DNA of 64,000 nt, taken from assembly GCA_902557235.1 (NCBI GenBank), contig CACDZR010000001.1:1-64000 (forward strand), given 5' to 3'. The stretch comes from an uncultured Pelagibacteraceae bacterium (lineage in GTDB: Bacteria > Pseudomonadota > Alphaproteobacteria > Pelagibacterales > Pelagibacteraceae). The notes beneath the pieces are model-generated. The model saw only the letters and a list, made by a program, of their open reading frames with translations, made no database searches and was not told the origin of the DNA. The position numbers and the translations under genes are program-made. This document shows, piece after piece, positions 44,656 through 56,994 of this stretch (position 1 is the stretch's first letter; every line of letters begins with the position of its first letter).

Positions 44656-45771
44656 ATGTCAGACGATTTTAGACAAAGTGGAGGTAGTCCCTGGGGAACA
44701 CCCCCTGGAGGAAGCGGTGGTGGAAGTGGCAATGGCTCAGGCAGAGGTCCAACTCCTCCAGATATAGACAAAATTATAAGAGAGTTCCAAGAAAAGATTA
44801 AAAAATTTTTACCTGGTGGCAGTTCTTCAGGTGGTAAACAAATTATTTTAGTTTTAATTATTCTAGGATTTGTTTGGTTAGCTAGTGGACTTTACAGAGT
44901 ATTACCAGACGAGCAAGGAGTAGTCCTAAGATTTGGTAAATTTGTGAAAACAACTCAACCAGGATTAAATTATCATATTCCTTTTCCTGTTGAGTCTGTG
45001 CTTACTCCAAAAGTTACGAAAGTTAATAGAATTGATATTGGTTTTAGATCTGAAAGAGATAGTGGGTTTACATCACAAGGTGGTGTAGCAGATGTTCCCC
45101 AAGAAAGCTTAATGTTAACCGGAGATGAAAATATTGTTAATATCGATTTTTCAGTTTTCTGGGTTATTAAAGATGCTGGCAATTTTTTATTTAAGATTCA
45201 AGATCCAGAAGGAACAGTTAAAGCAGCAGCCGAGACTGCTATGAGAGAAGTAATTGCAAGATCTGACATTCAACCAATTTTAACTGAAGGTAGATCGGTC
45301 ATAGAGACAGACACGCAAGAAATTATTCAAAAGATTTTAGATGAATACACTAGTGGTATTCAAATTACTCAAGTGCAAACTCAAAAAGCTGACCCACCTG
45401 ATCAGGTGATTGATGCATTTAGAGATGTACAGGCTGCAAGAGCCGATATGGAAAGATCCAAAAATGAGGCAGAAGCGTATGCAAATGATGTTATACCAAG
45501 AGCACGAGGAGAAGCTCAAAAAATTTTACAAGCTGCAGAAGCTTATAAGAAAGAAGTTGTAGCTAAAGCTGAAGGTGAAGCAAGTAGGTTCTTAGCCATT
45601 TATAATGAATATAAAAACGCAAAATCTGTGACACAAGAAAGAATGTATTTAGAAACAATGGAAAAAGTTTTAGCTGATATCGATAAAGTGATAATTGAAA
45701 AAAATGCAGGATCAGGTGTAGTTCCTTATTTACCACTACCTGAATTACAAAAAAAGAAAGTGACAAACTAA
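44656..45771 (+). CDS. hflK: FtsH protease modulator HflK
   Basis: The 371-residue band-7/SPFH protein has a Gly/Ser-rich front (PPGGSGGGSGNGSG), one membrane helix (about 73-86), then GLYRVLPDEQGVVLRFGKF and the SPFH domain with TGDENIVNIDFSVFWVI. The C-terminal part is a coiled coil rich in Ala/Glu. HflK and HflC form a large cage that encloses FtsH in the inner membrane and controls its access to substrates. hflC follows after 1 bp. Length is slightly short of E. coli (419), mainly at the ends. Confidence 0.95.
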   Translation: MSDDFRQSGGSPWGTPPGGSGGGSGNGSGRGPTPPDIDKIIREFQEKIKKFLPGGSSSGGKQIILVLIILGFVWLASGLYRVLPDEQGVVLRFGKFVKTTQPGLNYHIPFPVESVLTPKVTKVNRIDIGFRSERDSGFTSQGGVADVPQESLMLTGDENIVNIDFSVFWVIKDAGNFLFKIQDPEGTVKAAAETAMREVIARSDIQPILTEGRSVIETDTQEIIQKILDEYTSGIQITQVQTQKADPPDQVIDAFRDVQAARADMERSKNEAEAYANDVIPRARGEAQKILQAAEAYKKEVVAKAEGEASRFLAIYNEYKNAKSVTQERMYLETMEKVLADIDKVIIEKNAGSGVVPYLPLPELQKKKVTN

Positions 45772-45772
45772 T

Positions 45773-46642
45773 ATGAACGCTGGAAAAATTACCGCTGGAA
45801 TTATAGTTCTTTTAGCTGCAATCGCATTCTTTTCAATTTTTATAGTTAAAGAAGTTAATCAGGCAATTGTTCTACAATTTGGTGATCCAAAAAGAATAAT
45901 TTTAAAACCAGGATTAAACTTTAAATTACCTTTTATTCAAAACGTTGTATTTTTAGATAAAAGAATTCTTAATTTAGATACACCACCAGAAGAAGTGATC
46001 GCCTCAGATCAAAAGAGATTGATAGTTGATGCTTTCGCGAGATTCCAAATAGTTGATCCCCTAAAGTTTTATATTTCAGTCGGGAACGAGAGAGTTGCAA
46101 GATCAAGACTAGCTACGATTATTAACTCAAGAATTAGGAACGTCTTAGGACAACAAGAACTTCAAACACTTCTTTCAGAAGACAGAACGAAACAAATGGC
46201 ATTAATTCAAGAAGGTGTAAATAATGAGGCTGAAAATTTTGGTATAAAAATAGTCGATGTTAGAATTAAAAGAGCAGATCTTCCCCAAGCAAACAGTGAC
46301 GCGATATTTAGAAGAATGCAAACTGAAAGGGAGAGAGAAGCGAAAGAATTTAGAGCAAGAGGTGCTGAAATGGCAGTTACAATTACATCAACTGCTGACA
46401 AAGAAGTTACAGTAATTTTAGCTGACGCGCAGAAGAAATCTGAAATCATGAAAGGTGAAGGTGATGGTGAGAGAAATAAAATTTTTGCCAATGCATTTGG
46501 CCAAGATCCAGAATTCTTTGCATTTTATAGAGCAATGCAAGCTTATGAAAAAGCTTTGATAGGAGGAGAGACATCTTTAATTCTTTCTCCAGACAGTGAA
46601 TTTTTTAAATTTTTTGGGAATATAAAACCACAAACAGAGTAA
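45773..46642 (+). CDS. hflC: FtsH protease modulator HflC
   Basis: The 289-residue SPFH protein starts with a membrane helix (about 6-27) and continues EVNQAIVLQFGDPKRIILKPGLNFKLPF, a hallmark of HflC. NERVARSRLATIINSRIRNVLG and the coiled coil EREREAKEFRARGAE follow. It pairs with HflK in the FtsH-enclosing complex. DUF2065 and Deg-protease genes follow within 10 bp, a layout common in Alphaproteobacteria. Confidence 0.95.
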   Translation: MNAGKITAGIIVLLAAIAFFSIFIVKEVNQAIVLQFGDPKRIILKPGLNFKLPFIQNVVFLDKRILNLDTPPEEVIASDQKRLIVDAFARFQIVDPLKFYISVGNERVARSRLATIINSRIRNVLGQQELQTLLSEDRTKQMALIQEGVNNEAENFGIKIVDVRIKRADLPQANSDAIFRRMQTEREREAKEFRARGAEMAVTITSTADKEVTVILADAQKKSEIMKGEGDGERNKIFANAFGQDPEFFAFYRAMQAYEKALIGGETSLILSPDSEFFKFFGNIKPQTE

Positions 46643-46648
46643 AATTTA

Positions 46649-46834
46649 ATGAAAGAATTGATCATAGCATTTGGTCTGTTCTTATTTATTGAGGGAATTC
46701 TTTATGCCTTATTTCCATCAAAAATGAAGAATATGTTAAAGAAGCTTGAGTTAATAAAAGATAGCCAATTACGTACTGGTGGATTAATTTTTGCTTTAAT
46801 TGGATTTATTATAATTTATTACGCTAAAAGTTAG
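46649..46834 (+). CDS. DUF2065 small membrane protein
   Basis: The 61-residue product has two membrane helices (about 3-21 and 43-58) and the family-like centre ALFPSKMKNMLKKLELIKDSQLRTGGL. It matches the DUF2065 (YjeT) family, which regularly lies beside hflK and hflC. Function is unknown; an association with the HflKC-FtsH complex is inferred from conserved neighbourhood. Start ATG at 46649 is 6 bp after hflC, and the protease gene begins 1 bp after its stop. Confidence 0.85.
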   Translation: MKELIIAFGLFLFIEGILYALFPSKMKNMLKKLELIKDSQLRTGGLIFALIGFIIIYYAKS

Positions 46835-46835
46835 A

Positions 46836-48248
46836 ATGATAAAAATAAAAGCAATATTCCTATCTTTATTATTAGTATTTAATTTTTCATCGATATCTAA
46901 TTCTCAAAATGTTCCTAATTCGTTTGCAGATTTAGCAGAAAAATTAATGCCATCTGTAGTTAATATTTCGACAACACAAACCGTTGTTGAAAGAAGCAAT
47001 CCTTTCCCAAATTTTCAATTTCCCCCTGGATCACCATTTGGTGATATGTTTAAAGAATTTGGAACACCTCAAGAAAGGCAATCTTCGGCACTGGGCTCAG
47101 GATTTATAATTGATGAAGAGGGAATAGTAGTAACTAATAATCATGTAATCGAAGGAGCAGAAGATATTGTTGTTCAAGTAAATGGTGAAAAAAAATTTAA
47201 TGCTAAAGTGATTGGAGCAGATCCTCTCTCAGATATCGCTGTTTTAAAAATAGAATCAAAAGAAAAATTTTTACCTGTAAGATTTGGTGATTCTGATAAA
47301 GCAAGAATAGGTGATTGGGTTATAGCCATAGGTAATCCGTTTGGATTAGGTGGAACAGTTACTTCAGGAATAATTTCTGCAAGAAATCGATCAATTGGAT
47401 TATCAAGATATGAGGATTATATTCAAACAGATGCATCTATAAACTCGGGAAATTCAGGTGGTCCTTTATTTGATATGAACGGAGATGTAATAGGAATTAA
47501 TACGGCTATTCTTGGTAGAAGTGGAAATGTTGGAATAGGTTTTTCGATACCATCAAATAGTGCAAAGATTGTAATTGACCAATTAATTGAATTTGGTGAA
47601 ACTAAAAGAGGATGGCTTGGTGTTAGAATTCAAGATGTAACAAAAGAAATTGCAGAAGTTGAAAAATTAGATGAACCAAGAGGAGCTCTGGTAGCAAGTG
47701 TTGCACCAAACAGTCCATCTGAAAAAGCTGGGGTTAAAAGTGGAGACATTATATTAGAATTTAATGGTGAAAAAATAGAGCAAATGAAAGAATTGCCTAT
47801 AATAGTAGCAAGAACTGAAGTTGGAAAAAAAGTAAAAGTCAAAATTTGGAGAAACAAAAAAGAAATTACAAAAACAATTACACTTGGAAGACTTGAGACG
47901 TCAGAAGATTTTAAAATTTCAGAAAAAAAAGAAGAATTACCAAAGGAAACTTTAATTGAAAATCTCAAAATAAAAGTAAGAAAACTCTCTGCTCAAGATA
48001 TTAAAACAAGAAACTTACCCAACCAAACTAATGGTTTAGTGATAACAAGTATTGAAAAAAACAGTCCTTTAACAGGCTCAATAGAGAAGAATAGTATAAT
48101 TTTAGAAGCTCAAAAGAAAAAAATAAGAACTGTCCAGGATTTAAATCAAGCACTTAAACAAGTTTTAAATAGTAATCAGAAGACTATTTTGCTTGTGATC
48201 TATAATAGCCAAAATCAGAAAAGATATATAGGTGTTAAATTAGATTAG
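46836..48248 (+). CDS. degP: Periplasmic serine protease of the Deg/HtrA family
   Basis: The 470-residue product has a signal peptide (cleaved about after ISNSQ), then SFADLAEKLMPSVVNIST. The catalytic triad is visible as VVTNNHVIEG (His), DPLSDIAVLKI (Asp) and SINSGNSGGPLFD (Ser). A first PDZ domain (GWLGVRIQDV, GVKSGDIILEFNGEKI) and a divergent second one (NGLVITSIEKNSP) follow. It degrades misfolded envelope proteins. The symbol degP is used loosely; DegQ or MucD names would fit equally well. Confidence 0.94.
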   Translation: MIKIKAIFLSLLLVFNFSSISNSQNVPNSFADLAEKLMPSVVNISTTQTVVERSNPFPNFQFPPGSPFGDMFKEFGTPQERQSSALGSGFIIDEEGIVVTNNHVIEGAEDIVVQVNGEKKFNAKVIGADPLSDIAVLKIESKEKFLPVRFGDSDKARIGDWVIAIGNPFGLGGTVTSGIISARNRSIGLSRYEDYIQTDASINSGNSGGPLFDMNGDVIGINTAILGRSGNVGIGFSIPSNSAKIVIDQLIEFGETKRGWLGVRIQDVTKEIAEVEKLDEPRGALVASVAPNSPSEKAGVKSGDIILEFNGEKIEQMKELPIIVARTEVGKKVKVKIWRNKKEITKTITLGRLETSEDFKISEKKEELPKETLIENLKIKVRKLSAQDIKTRNLPNQTNGLVITSIEKNSPLTGSIEKNSIILEAQKKKIRTVQDLNQALKQVLNSNQKTILLVIYNSQNQKRYIGVKLD

Positions 48249-48251
48249 TTT

Positions 48252-49160
48252 ATGGATTTAAAATCCAAAATTATTTTAATTTATGGACCTACTGCATCTG
48301 GAAAATCTAAATTTGCGATTAAACTAGCAAAAAAAATTTCAGGTCAGATTATAAATGCTGATAGCATGCAAGTTTATAAAGAGCTAAAGGTTTTAACAGC
48401 AAGACCCTTTAAAAAAGATTATCAAAATATCAAACATCATTTATACGGGTTTCAAAATGCTAAAAAAACTTTTTCAACAGGAGATTGGCTTAAAATGGCA
48501 AAACAAAAAATTTCGCAATGTAAAAAAATAAAAAAAACACCAATATTGGTTGGAGGGACTGGACTATATTTTAAAGCATTGACAAATGGCTTAGTAAATA
48601 TTCCAAAAATTCCCATCAATTTTAGAAACAAAATAAGAAATTTGCATAAAAGGTTAGGTCAAAAAAAATTTTTTCAGAAGCTATTAAAAATAGATCCTTT
48701 GATTAAAGATCAAATAAATTCTTTAGATGTACAAAGATCTATTAGAGCATATGAGATAAAATCATACACAAAAAAATCTATGATCAGTTGGTTTAAAAAT
48801 ACGAAGTCTGATTACGATCGTAATGATTTTTTTAAAATTTGTATTGATTTTCCAAGGAAAGATTTAATAGAGAGAATTAACAAGAGATCTGAAAATATGA
48901 TTAAACTAGGTGCAATTTCAGAAGTTAGAAGATTTATTAAAATGCGTGTCCCAAAAAATAAAAGCCTCAGTAAAGCAATAGGAATTAATGAGATTAAACA
49001 ATATCTTCAAAAAAAAATCCAAATAGAACAATTAATTGAGAAAATATCAATAAAGACAAGGCAATATGCCAAAAGACAGAGCACCTGGGCTCGTGGAAAT
49101 ATGAAAGATTGGAATAAATTGAATCCATCTGGATTAGATAAGCTCTTAAAAAAAATTTAG
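48252..49160 (+). CDS. miaA: tRNA dimethylallyltransferase MiaA
   Basis: The 302-residue enzyme adds a dimethylallyl group to A37 of tRNAs reading UNN codons. It shows the P-loop IYGPTASGKSK at 10-20, NADSMQVYKELKVLTARP, TGDWLKMA, the PVGGTGLYFKAL-like ILVGGTGLYFKALTNG, and KTRQYAKRQSTWARG near the end. A 3-bp gap links it to the Deg protease. Length is typical. Confidence 0.95.
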   Translation: MDLKSKIILIYGPTASGKSKFAIKLAKKISGQIINADSMQVYKELKVLTARPFKKDYQNIKHHLYGFQNAKKTFSTGDWLKMAKQKISQCKKIKKTPILVGGTGLYFKALTNGLVNIPKIPINFRNKIRNLHKRLGQKKFFQKLLKIDPLIKDQINSLDVQRSIRAYEIKSYTKKSMISWFKNTKSDYDRNDFFKICIDFPRKDLIERINKRSENMIKLGAISEVRRFIKMRVPKNKSLSKAIGINEIKQYLQKKIQIEQLIEKISIKTRQYAKRQSTWARGNMKDWNKLNPSGLDKLLKKI

Positions 49161-49213
49161 ATATTCTCTACTTAGTCTTGACCAATTAGCACAACTTCAG
49201 CTAGATTGCCGAA

Positions 49214-50980
49214 ATGTCTAAATTATACACTGGTGCAGAAATTGTATTTAAATGTCTTGAAGATCAAGAGGTTGAATATATTTTTGGTTATCCAGGTGGA
49301 GCGGTTTTACCAATTTATGATGAACTTAAAAATCATTCAACAATTAAACATATATTAGTTAGACATGAACAGGGAGCAGGTCATGCAGCAGAAGGATATG
49401 CTAGATCATCAGGCAAGCCTGGAGTTGTTTTAGTAACATCAGGACCGGGCGCTACTAATGTTGTTACTGCTCTAACCGATGCTTACATGGACTCAGTTCC
49501 GTTGGTTTGTATTTCTGGTCAAGTACCAACCCATTTAATAGGAACAGATGCATTTCAAGAATGTGATACGACAGGAATTACAAGACCTTGCACAAAACAT
49601 AATTGGTTAGTTAAAGATATTAAAGATTTATCAAAAGTTATGCATGAGGCTTTTAAAGTTGCAACAACAGGAAGACCTGGACCTGTATTAATTGATATTC
49701 CTAAAGATATCCAATTTGCAAAAACTAATTATACAAAATTTAAAAAAGAAAAAAAATTAAATGGAAAAATACATAATAAATTTTCTGAAAAAGAAATTGA
49801 TCAACTAATTGATTTAATTTCAAAAGCAAAAAAACCAGTTGTTTATACCGGAGGTGGAGTAATAAATTCTGGTCCTCAAGCTAGTGAAACTTTAAAAGAG
49901 TTTGTTAGATTAATTGGTTTTCCAATCACATCAACCCTACAGGGTCTAGGTGCATTTCCAGGAGATGATAATCAATTTATTGGAATGCTGGGCATGCATG
50001 GAACTTATGAAGCAAACAATGCAATGCATGATTGTGATTTGTTAATTAACATTGGTGCAAGATTTGACGATAGAATAACCGGTAAGATCGATGAGTTTTC
50101 TCCGAAATCAAAAAAAGTTCATATTGATATTGATCCGTCCTCAATTAATAAAATTATAAAAGTAGATCTTGCAATAGTTGGAGATGTTAATGAAGTAATC
50201 AAGTCAACTATCAAGAAAATAAATAAAAAACAAAATGGATTGAAAGATTCGAATAAACAAAAAATTTCGAAATGGTGGGAACAAATCCAAAAGTGGAGAA
50301 CAAAAGACTCTCTAGGCTTTATTAATAGTGATAAGGAGATCAAGCCTCAACATGCTGTAAAAAGATTATATGAATTAACAAAAAATCAAGATACCTTTAT
50401 TACAACTGAGGTAGGTCAGCATCAAATGTGGGCTGCTCAACATTATAAATTTAATAAACCCAACAGATGGATGACATCAGGAGGTCTTGGAACCATGGGG
50501 TATGGTCTTCCAGCTGCAGTAGGTGTTCAAATTGCTCATCCAGATAAACTTGTGATCGATATTGCTGGTGAAGCATCCGTATTAATGACAATGCAAGAAA
50601 TGTCTACAGCTGTTCAATATAATTTGCCTATAAAGATATTCATTTTAAATAATCAATACATGGGAATGGTTAGACAATGGCAAGAACTTCTACACGAAAA
50701 AAACTACTCAGAGAGTTATTCTGAAGCTTTACCTGATTTTGTAAAATTAGCAGAGGCTTATGGATGCAAGGGTATTAAAGCTGATAACCCTCAAGAATTA
50801 GATGATAAAATTCAGGAGATGATTGATTATAAAGGTCCAGTAATATTTGACTGTCATGTAGATCCTGACGAAAATTGTTTTCCTATGATACCATCTGGAA
50901 AGCCTCATAATCAGATGATATTAGGTCCAAATGATAAAGAGGAAAATAAGATTACCGGAAAAGGAAAATCATTAGTTTAA
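49214..50980 (+). CDS. ilvI: Acetolactate synthase large subunit
   Basis: The 588-residue thiamine-diphosphate enzyme condenses pyruvate (or pyruvate plus 2-ketobutyrate) in valine/isoleucine synthesis. The catalytic Glu is Glu52 in VRHEQGAGHAAEGYAR. TSGPGATNVVTALTDAYMDS, GTDAFQECD and GLGTMGYGLPAAVG are diagnostic. The TPP/Mg motif reads Gly452-Glu453-Ala454, followed after 24 residues by Asn479-Asn480; the usual first acidic residue is Asp. The 53-bp leader has no attenuator I can recognise. The small subunit gene starts on the last base of the stop. Confidence 0.96.
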   Translation: MSKLYTGAEIVFKCLEDQEVEYIFGYPGGAVLPIYDELKNHSTIKHILVRHEQGAGHAAEGYARSSGKPGVVLVTSGPGATNVVTALTDAYMDSVPLVCISGQVPTHLIGTDAFQECDTTGITRPCTKHNWLVKDIKDLSKVMHEAFKVATTGRPGPVLIDIPKDIQFAKTNYTKFKKEKKLNGKIHNKFSEKEIDQLIDLISKAKKPVVYTGGGVINSGPQASETLKEFVRLIGFPITSTLQGLGAFPGDDNQFIGMLGMHGTYEANNAMHDCDLLINIGARFDDRITGKIDEFSPKSKKVHIDIDPSSINKIIKVDLAIVGDVNEVIKSTIKKINKKQNGLKDSNKQKISKWWEQIQKWRTKDSLGFINSDKEIKPQHAVKRLYELTKNQDTFITTEVGQHQMWAAQHYKFNKPNRWMTSGGLGTMGYGLPAAVGVQIAHPDKLVIDIAGEASVLMTMQEMSTAVQYNLPIKIFILNNQYMGMVRQWQELLHEKNYSESYSEALPDFVKLAEAYGCKGIKADNPQELDDKIQEMIDYKGPVIFDCHVDPDENCFPMIPSGKPHNQMILGPNDKEENKITGKGKSLV

Positions 50981-51528
50981 TGCCTTCTCCAAAGTCAGCA
51001 TACAGCATACCCACGAAAAAAGGTAAATTAGATACACATATATTTGTTGTTTGGGTTGATAATGAAGCTGGTGTTTTAGCAAGAGTAGTTGGTTTATTTT
51101 CAGGAAGAGGTTACAACATTGAGTCTTTAGCAGTTGCAGAAGTTGATGCAACAAAAAATATTTCAAGAATTACAATAGTAACGACAGGAACACCACAAGT
51201 TATTGATCAAATAAAACTTCAGCTAAAAAAACTAGTTCCAGTTCATAAAGTTGCAGATTTTAAAAGAGAGGATAAAAAAGTTATCTTTAAAGAGATGGCA
51301 TTGCTTAAGATCGTTGCTCAAAAAAAAAAGATAGAAAAGTGTCTCAAGGAATGTAAAAAATTCAATCCAGTAGTTTTAGACAAAACAAATAAATCAGTGG
51401 TAGTTCAAATAACTGCTTTAAGAAGAGAAATTGATAAAATGAGTAAAAAATTAAAACCCTATGGTCTTACAAGCACCTCAAGAACTGGGGCTATAGCTAT
51501 GACCAGAGGTGCTGAAACATTTAAATAA
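50980..51528 (+). CDS. ilvH: Acetolactate synthase regulatory subunit
   Basis: The 182-residue product begins with about 20 extra residues, then the ACT domain HIFVVWVDNEAGVLARVVGLFSGRGYNIESLAV (shown only as a landmark; its core is NEAGVLARV and GYNIESL). A second domain (KEMALLKIVAQ and later GAIAMTRG) completes the fold. It confers valine feedback inhibition on the large subunit. The ATG overlaps the ilvI stop by one base, so the subunits are translationally coupled. Confidence 0.95.
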   Translation: MPSPKSAYSIPTKKGKLDTHIFVVWVDNEAGVLARVVGLFSGRGYNIESLAVAEVDATKNISRITIVTTGTPQVIDQIKLQLKKLVPVHKVADFKREDKKVIFKEMALLKIVAQKKKIEKCLKECKKFNPVVLDKTNKSVVVQITALRREIDKMSKKLKPYGLTSTSRTGAIAMTRGAETFK

Positions 51529-51536
51529 ATTTATAA

Positions 51537-52571
<1,035 letters not shown>

Positions 52572-52657
52572 AATATTGATTAAATTGGGTTAAAATAAGT
52601 ATTTTATTTTGCAATCTAAACGATAGGTTGTATATTTCGATCATCAAAAATATTTAT

Positions 52658-55269
<2,612 letters not shown>

Positions 55270-55274
55270 GAGAG

Positions 55275-56495
55275 ATGGCCGAAAGCAGAGATGATTTTAT
55301 AATAGCAATTAGATCTGCTTTTTTAAAAAAAAGCACTAAACAAAAATTTTCTTTATTAACTTTAGTTTTTTTTTCAATTGTTATCATTGTTTTATCTAGT
55401 TTTAATTTCAAAGTTATAAATGTAACAAAGTCAATTATAAAAGAAGTTGTTTATCGATCTTCTTTTATAGTTTCGGTACCAGAAAATTTAATTAAATCTT
55501 CTTATTATAACGTTAATGAATATACCAATTATTATAAAGAATATAAATTGACTAAAGAAGAGCTAGACCAATTAAAATCTGAAAATATTTCAACCAAAAT
55601 TATAAGGATTGAAAATGATGAACTTAAAAGTCTTATAGATGGTTATACCACTACTTCTAACAAAATTTTAGCAAAGGTAATTGTTGATCACGAAAGTCCT
55701 TTTTTAAGATCAATTATTATCAACAAAGGCAGTAAGGAAAAAATAAAAATCGGAACAAATATTTATGATCGAAGCTATCTTGTAGGACGGGTTATCGAAG
55801 TAAATTATACAAATTCAAGAGTATTGTTATTAACTGATTTAAATTCGAATATTCCTGTTTCTATTACACCTGGCAATGTTCAGGCAATTGTTGTTGGTGA
55901 TGGAGATAAAAAAGGTGAAATTAGATATATCAAAAACGATTTGATAAACAAAATCGATGATAAAGGAATTGCATATACATCAGGAACTGGTTCAATTTTT
56001 AAAAGTGGAATTCCTGTAGGCACTGTTGATTTAAAAGATGAAAGTGAAAAAATATTAATTAATTTTTACAGTGATTTTACTCAATTAAAATATGTTTTTG
56101 CAGAGATTAATGAGCTAGCTCCCACATCTGTTGAAACTAAAGAAAATGATCAAACAGAGAGTTCTTCTAATACTGAACAAATAAAATTAGATCTAATAAG
56201 TGATGAATTGCAAATTTTAGAAGAAAGTAACAATAAATTTTTAGAGGAAAATAAAGAGTTAAATAATCTAACTAACGAACTGAAAAAACAAATTGAGATA
56301 TTAAAAAAAGAAAATTATTTTCAAAAAAATGCTATTCAACAACATAATTTAGACCAAGAAGAGTTAGAATTTTTAAGATTGAATTTAATTTATAGTTCAA
56401 AGTGTCAATCAAAAAAACTTTTTAGTACTGGTTTTAAAGTAGGTACACCAGAATATAAAGAATGTATCATGCAAAAAGGAAAGATAAGTGATTAG
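55275..56495 (+). CDS. mreC: Rod-shape protein MreC with C-terminal cysteine-motif extension
   Basis: The first 285 residues are a normal MreC: one membrane helix (about 27-46), a coiled coil, and the beta-barrel core (AKVIVDHESPFLRSIIINKGS, IYDRSYLVGRVIEV). It scaffolds PBP2 and RodA in the periplasm. A further 120 residues follow. They form a Ser/Thr/Glu-rich linker, a long coiled coil (LEESNNKFLEENKELNNL), and a final block starting at Cys377 that ends with GFKVGTPEYKECIM, with Cys397. This resembles the CxxxGF-x2-GT-x2-Y-x2-C motif found in small proteobacterial envelope proteins. Ends overlap mreD by 8 bp. Confidence 0.94.
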   Translation: MAESRDDFIIAIRSAFLKKSTKQKFSLLTLVFFSIVIIVLSSFNFKVINVTKSIIKEVVYRSSFIVSVPENLIKSSYYNVNEYTNYYKEYKLTKEELDQLKSENISTKIIRIENDELKSLIDGYTTTSNKILAKVIVDHESPFLRSIIINKGSKEKIKIGTNIYDRSYLVGRVIEVNYTNSRVLLLTDLNSNIPVSITPGNVQAIVVGDGDKKGEIRYIKNDLINKIDDKGIAYTSGTGSIFKSGIPVGTVDLKDESEKILINFYSDFTQLKYVFAEINELAPTSVETKENDQTESSSNTEQIKLDLISDELQILEESNNKFLEENKELNNLTNELKKQIEILKKENYFQKNAIQQHNLDQEELEFLRLNLIYSSKCQSKKLFSTGFKVGTPEYKECIMQKGKISD

Positions 56496-56994
56496 ATTTC
56501 AAAAGAAAAATTTATTGTATAAGATATATACTTGGTTTCCAATACTTGCTTTATTTATATCTGTATTTAACGAATTTGATTTGAATTATTTAAACATAGA
56601 TTACTTTTCATTTAATTTTCCATTTATATTAATTTTCTATTTTTCTTTAAAAGAATATCAACGATTTGATTATTTTTTGGTTTTTTTGGCTGGGCTGGTT
56701 AATGACACTGTTGTTGGTCTACCCCTGGGATTAAGTTCTTTGTCGTATATATTAATTTGTATATTTGCCACTTATCTTAGAAATATTACTATTAGTCCAA
56801 ATTTAATTAAAGACTGGTTTTATTTTTTATTTATAATCAGCTTGATCAACTCAATTAATTATTCAGTTTTATTTTTGTTTTTTTCTTACGAATTAGATAT
56901 TACTTTTTTTATTATAAATAATTTTTTTACATTCATTTTTTACATTATTTTTTCAGTATTTTTTAAGAGGTATTTAAAAAGTTTAGATGATTAA
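56488..56994 (+). CDS. mreD: Rod-shape membrane protein MreD
   Basis: The 168-residue hydrophobic protein has about five membrane helices and the motif FFLAGLVNDTVVGLPLGLSSLSYI-like sequence near residues 67-90 (core AGLVNDTVVGLPLG), typical of MreD. It is an integral part of the elongasome. The call is supported by its canonical place between mreC and mrdA, with an 8-bp overlap on each side. It may start with ATG at 56488 or a nearby codon. Confidence 0.9.
   Translation: MIRFQKKNLLYKIYTWFPILALFISVFNEFDLNYLNIDYFSFNFPFILIFYFSLKEYQRFDYFLVFLAGLVNDTVVGLPLGLSSLSYILICIFATYLRNITISPNLIKDWFYFLFIISLINSINYSVLFLFFSYELDITFFIINNFFTFIFYIIFSVFFKRYLKSLDD

Noticed and set aside
49161-49213. Leader attenuator for the ilv operon
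   Set aside because: The 53-bp gap has no run of Ile/Val/Leu codons and no terminator-like hairpin.
52628-52657. TTG start for leuA ten codons upstream
   Set aside because: The ATG at 52658 directly precedes the conserved N-terminus; the extra residues look like leader sequence.
52572-52657. Riboswitch or attenuator before leuA
   Set aside because: The 86 bp are A+T-rich with only a weak self-complementary stretch near 52600 and no motif of a known riboswitch.
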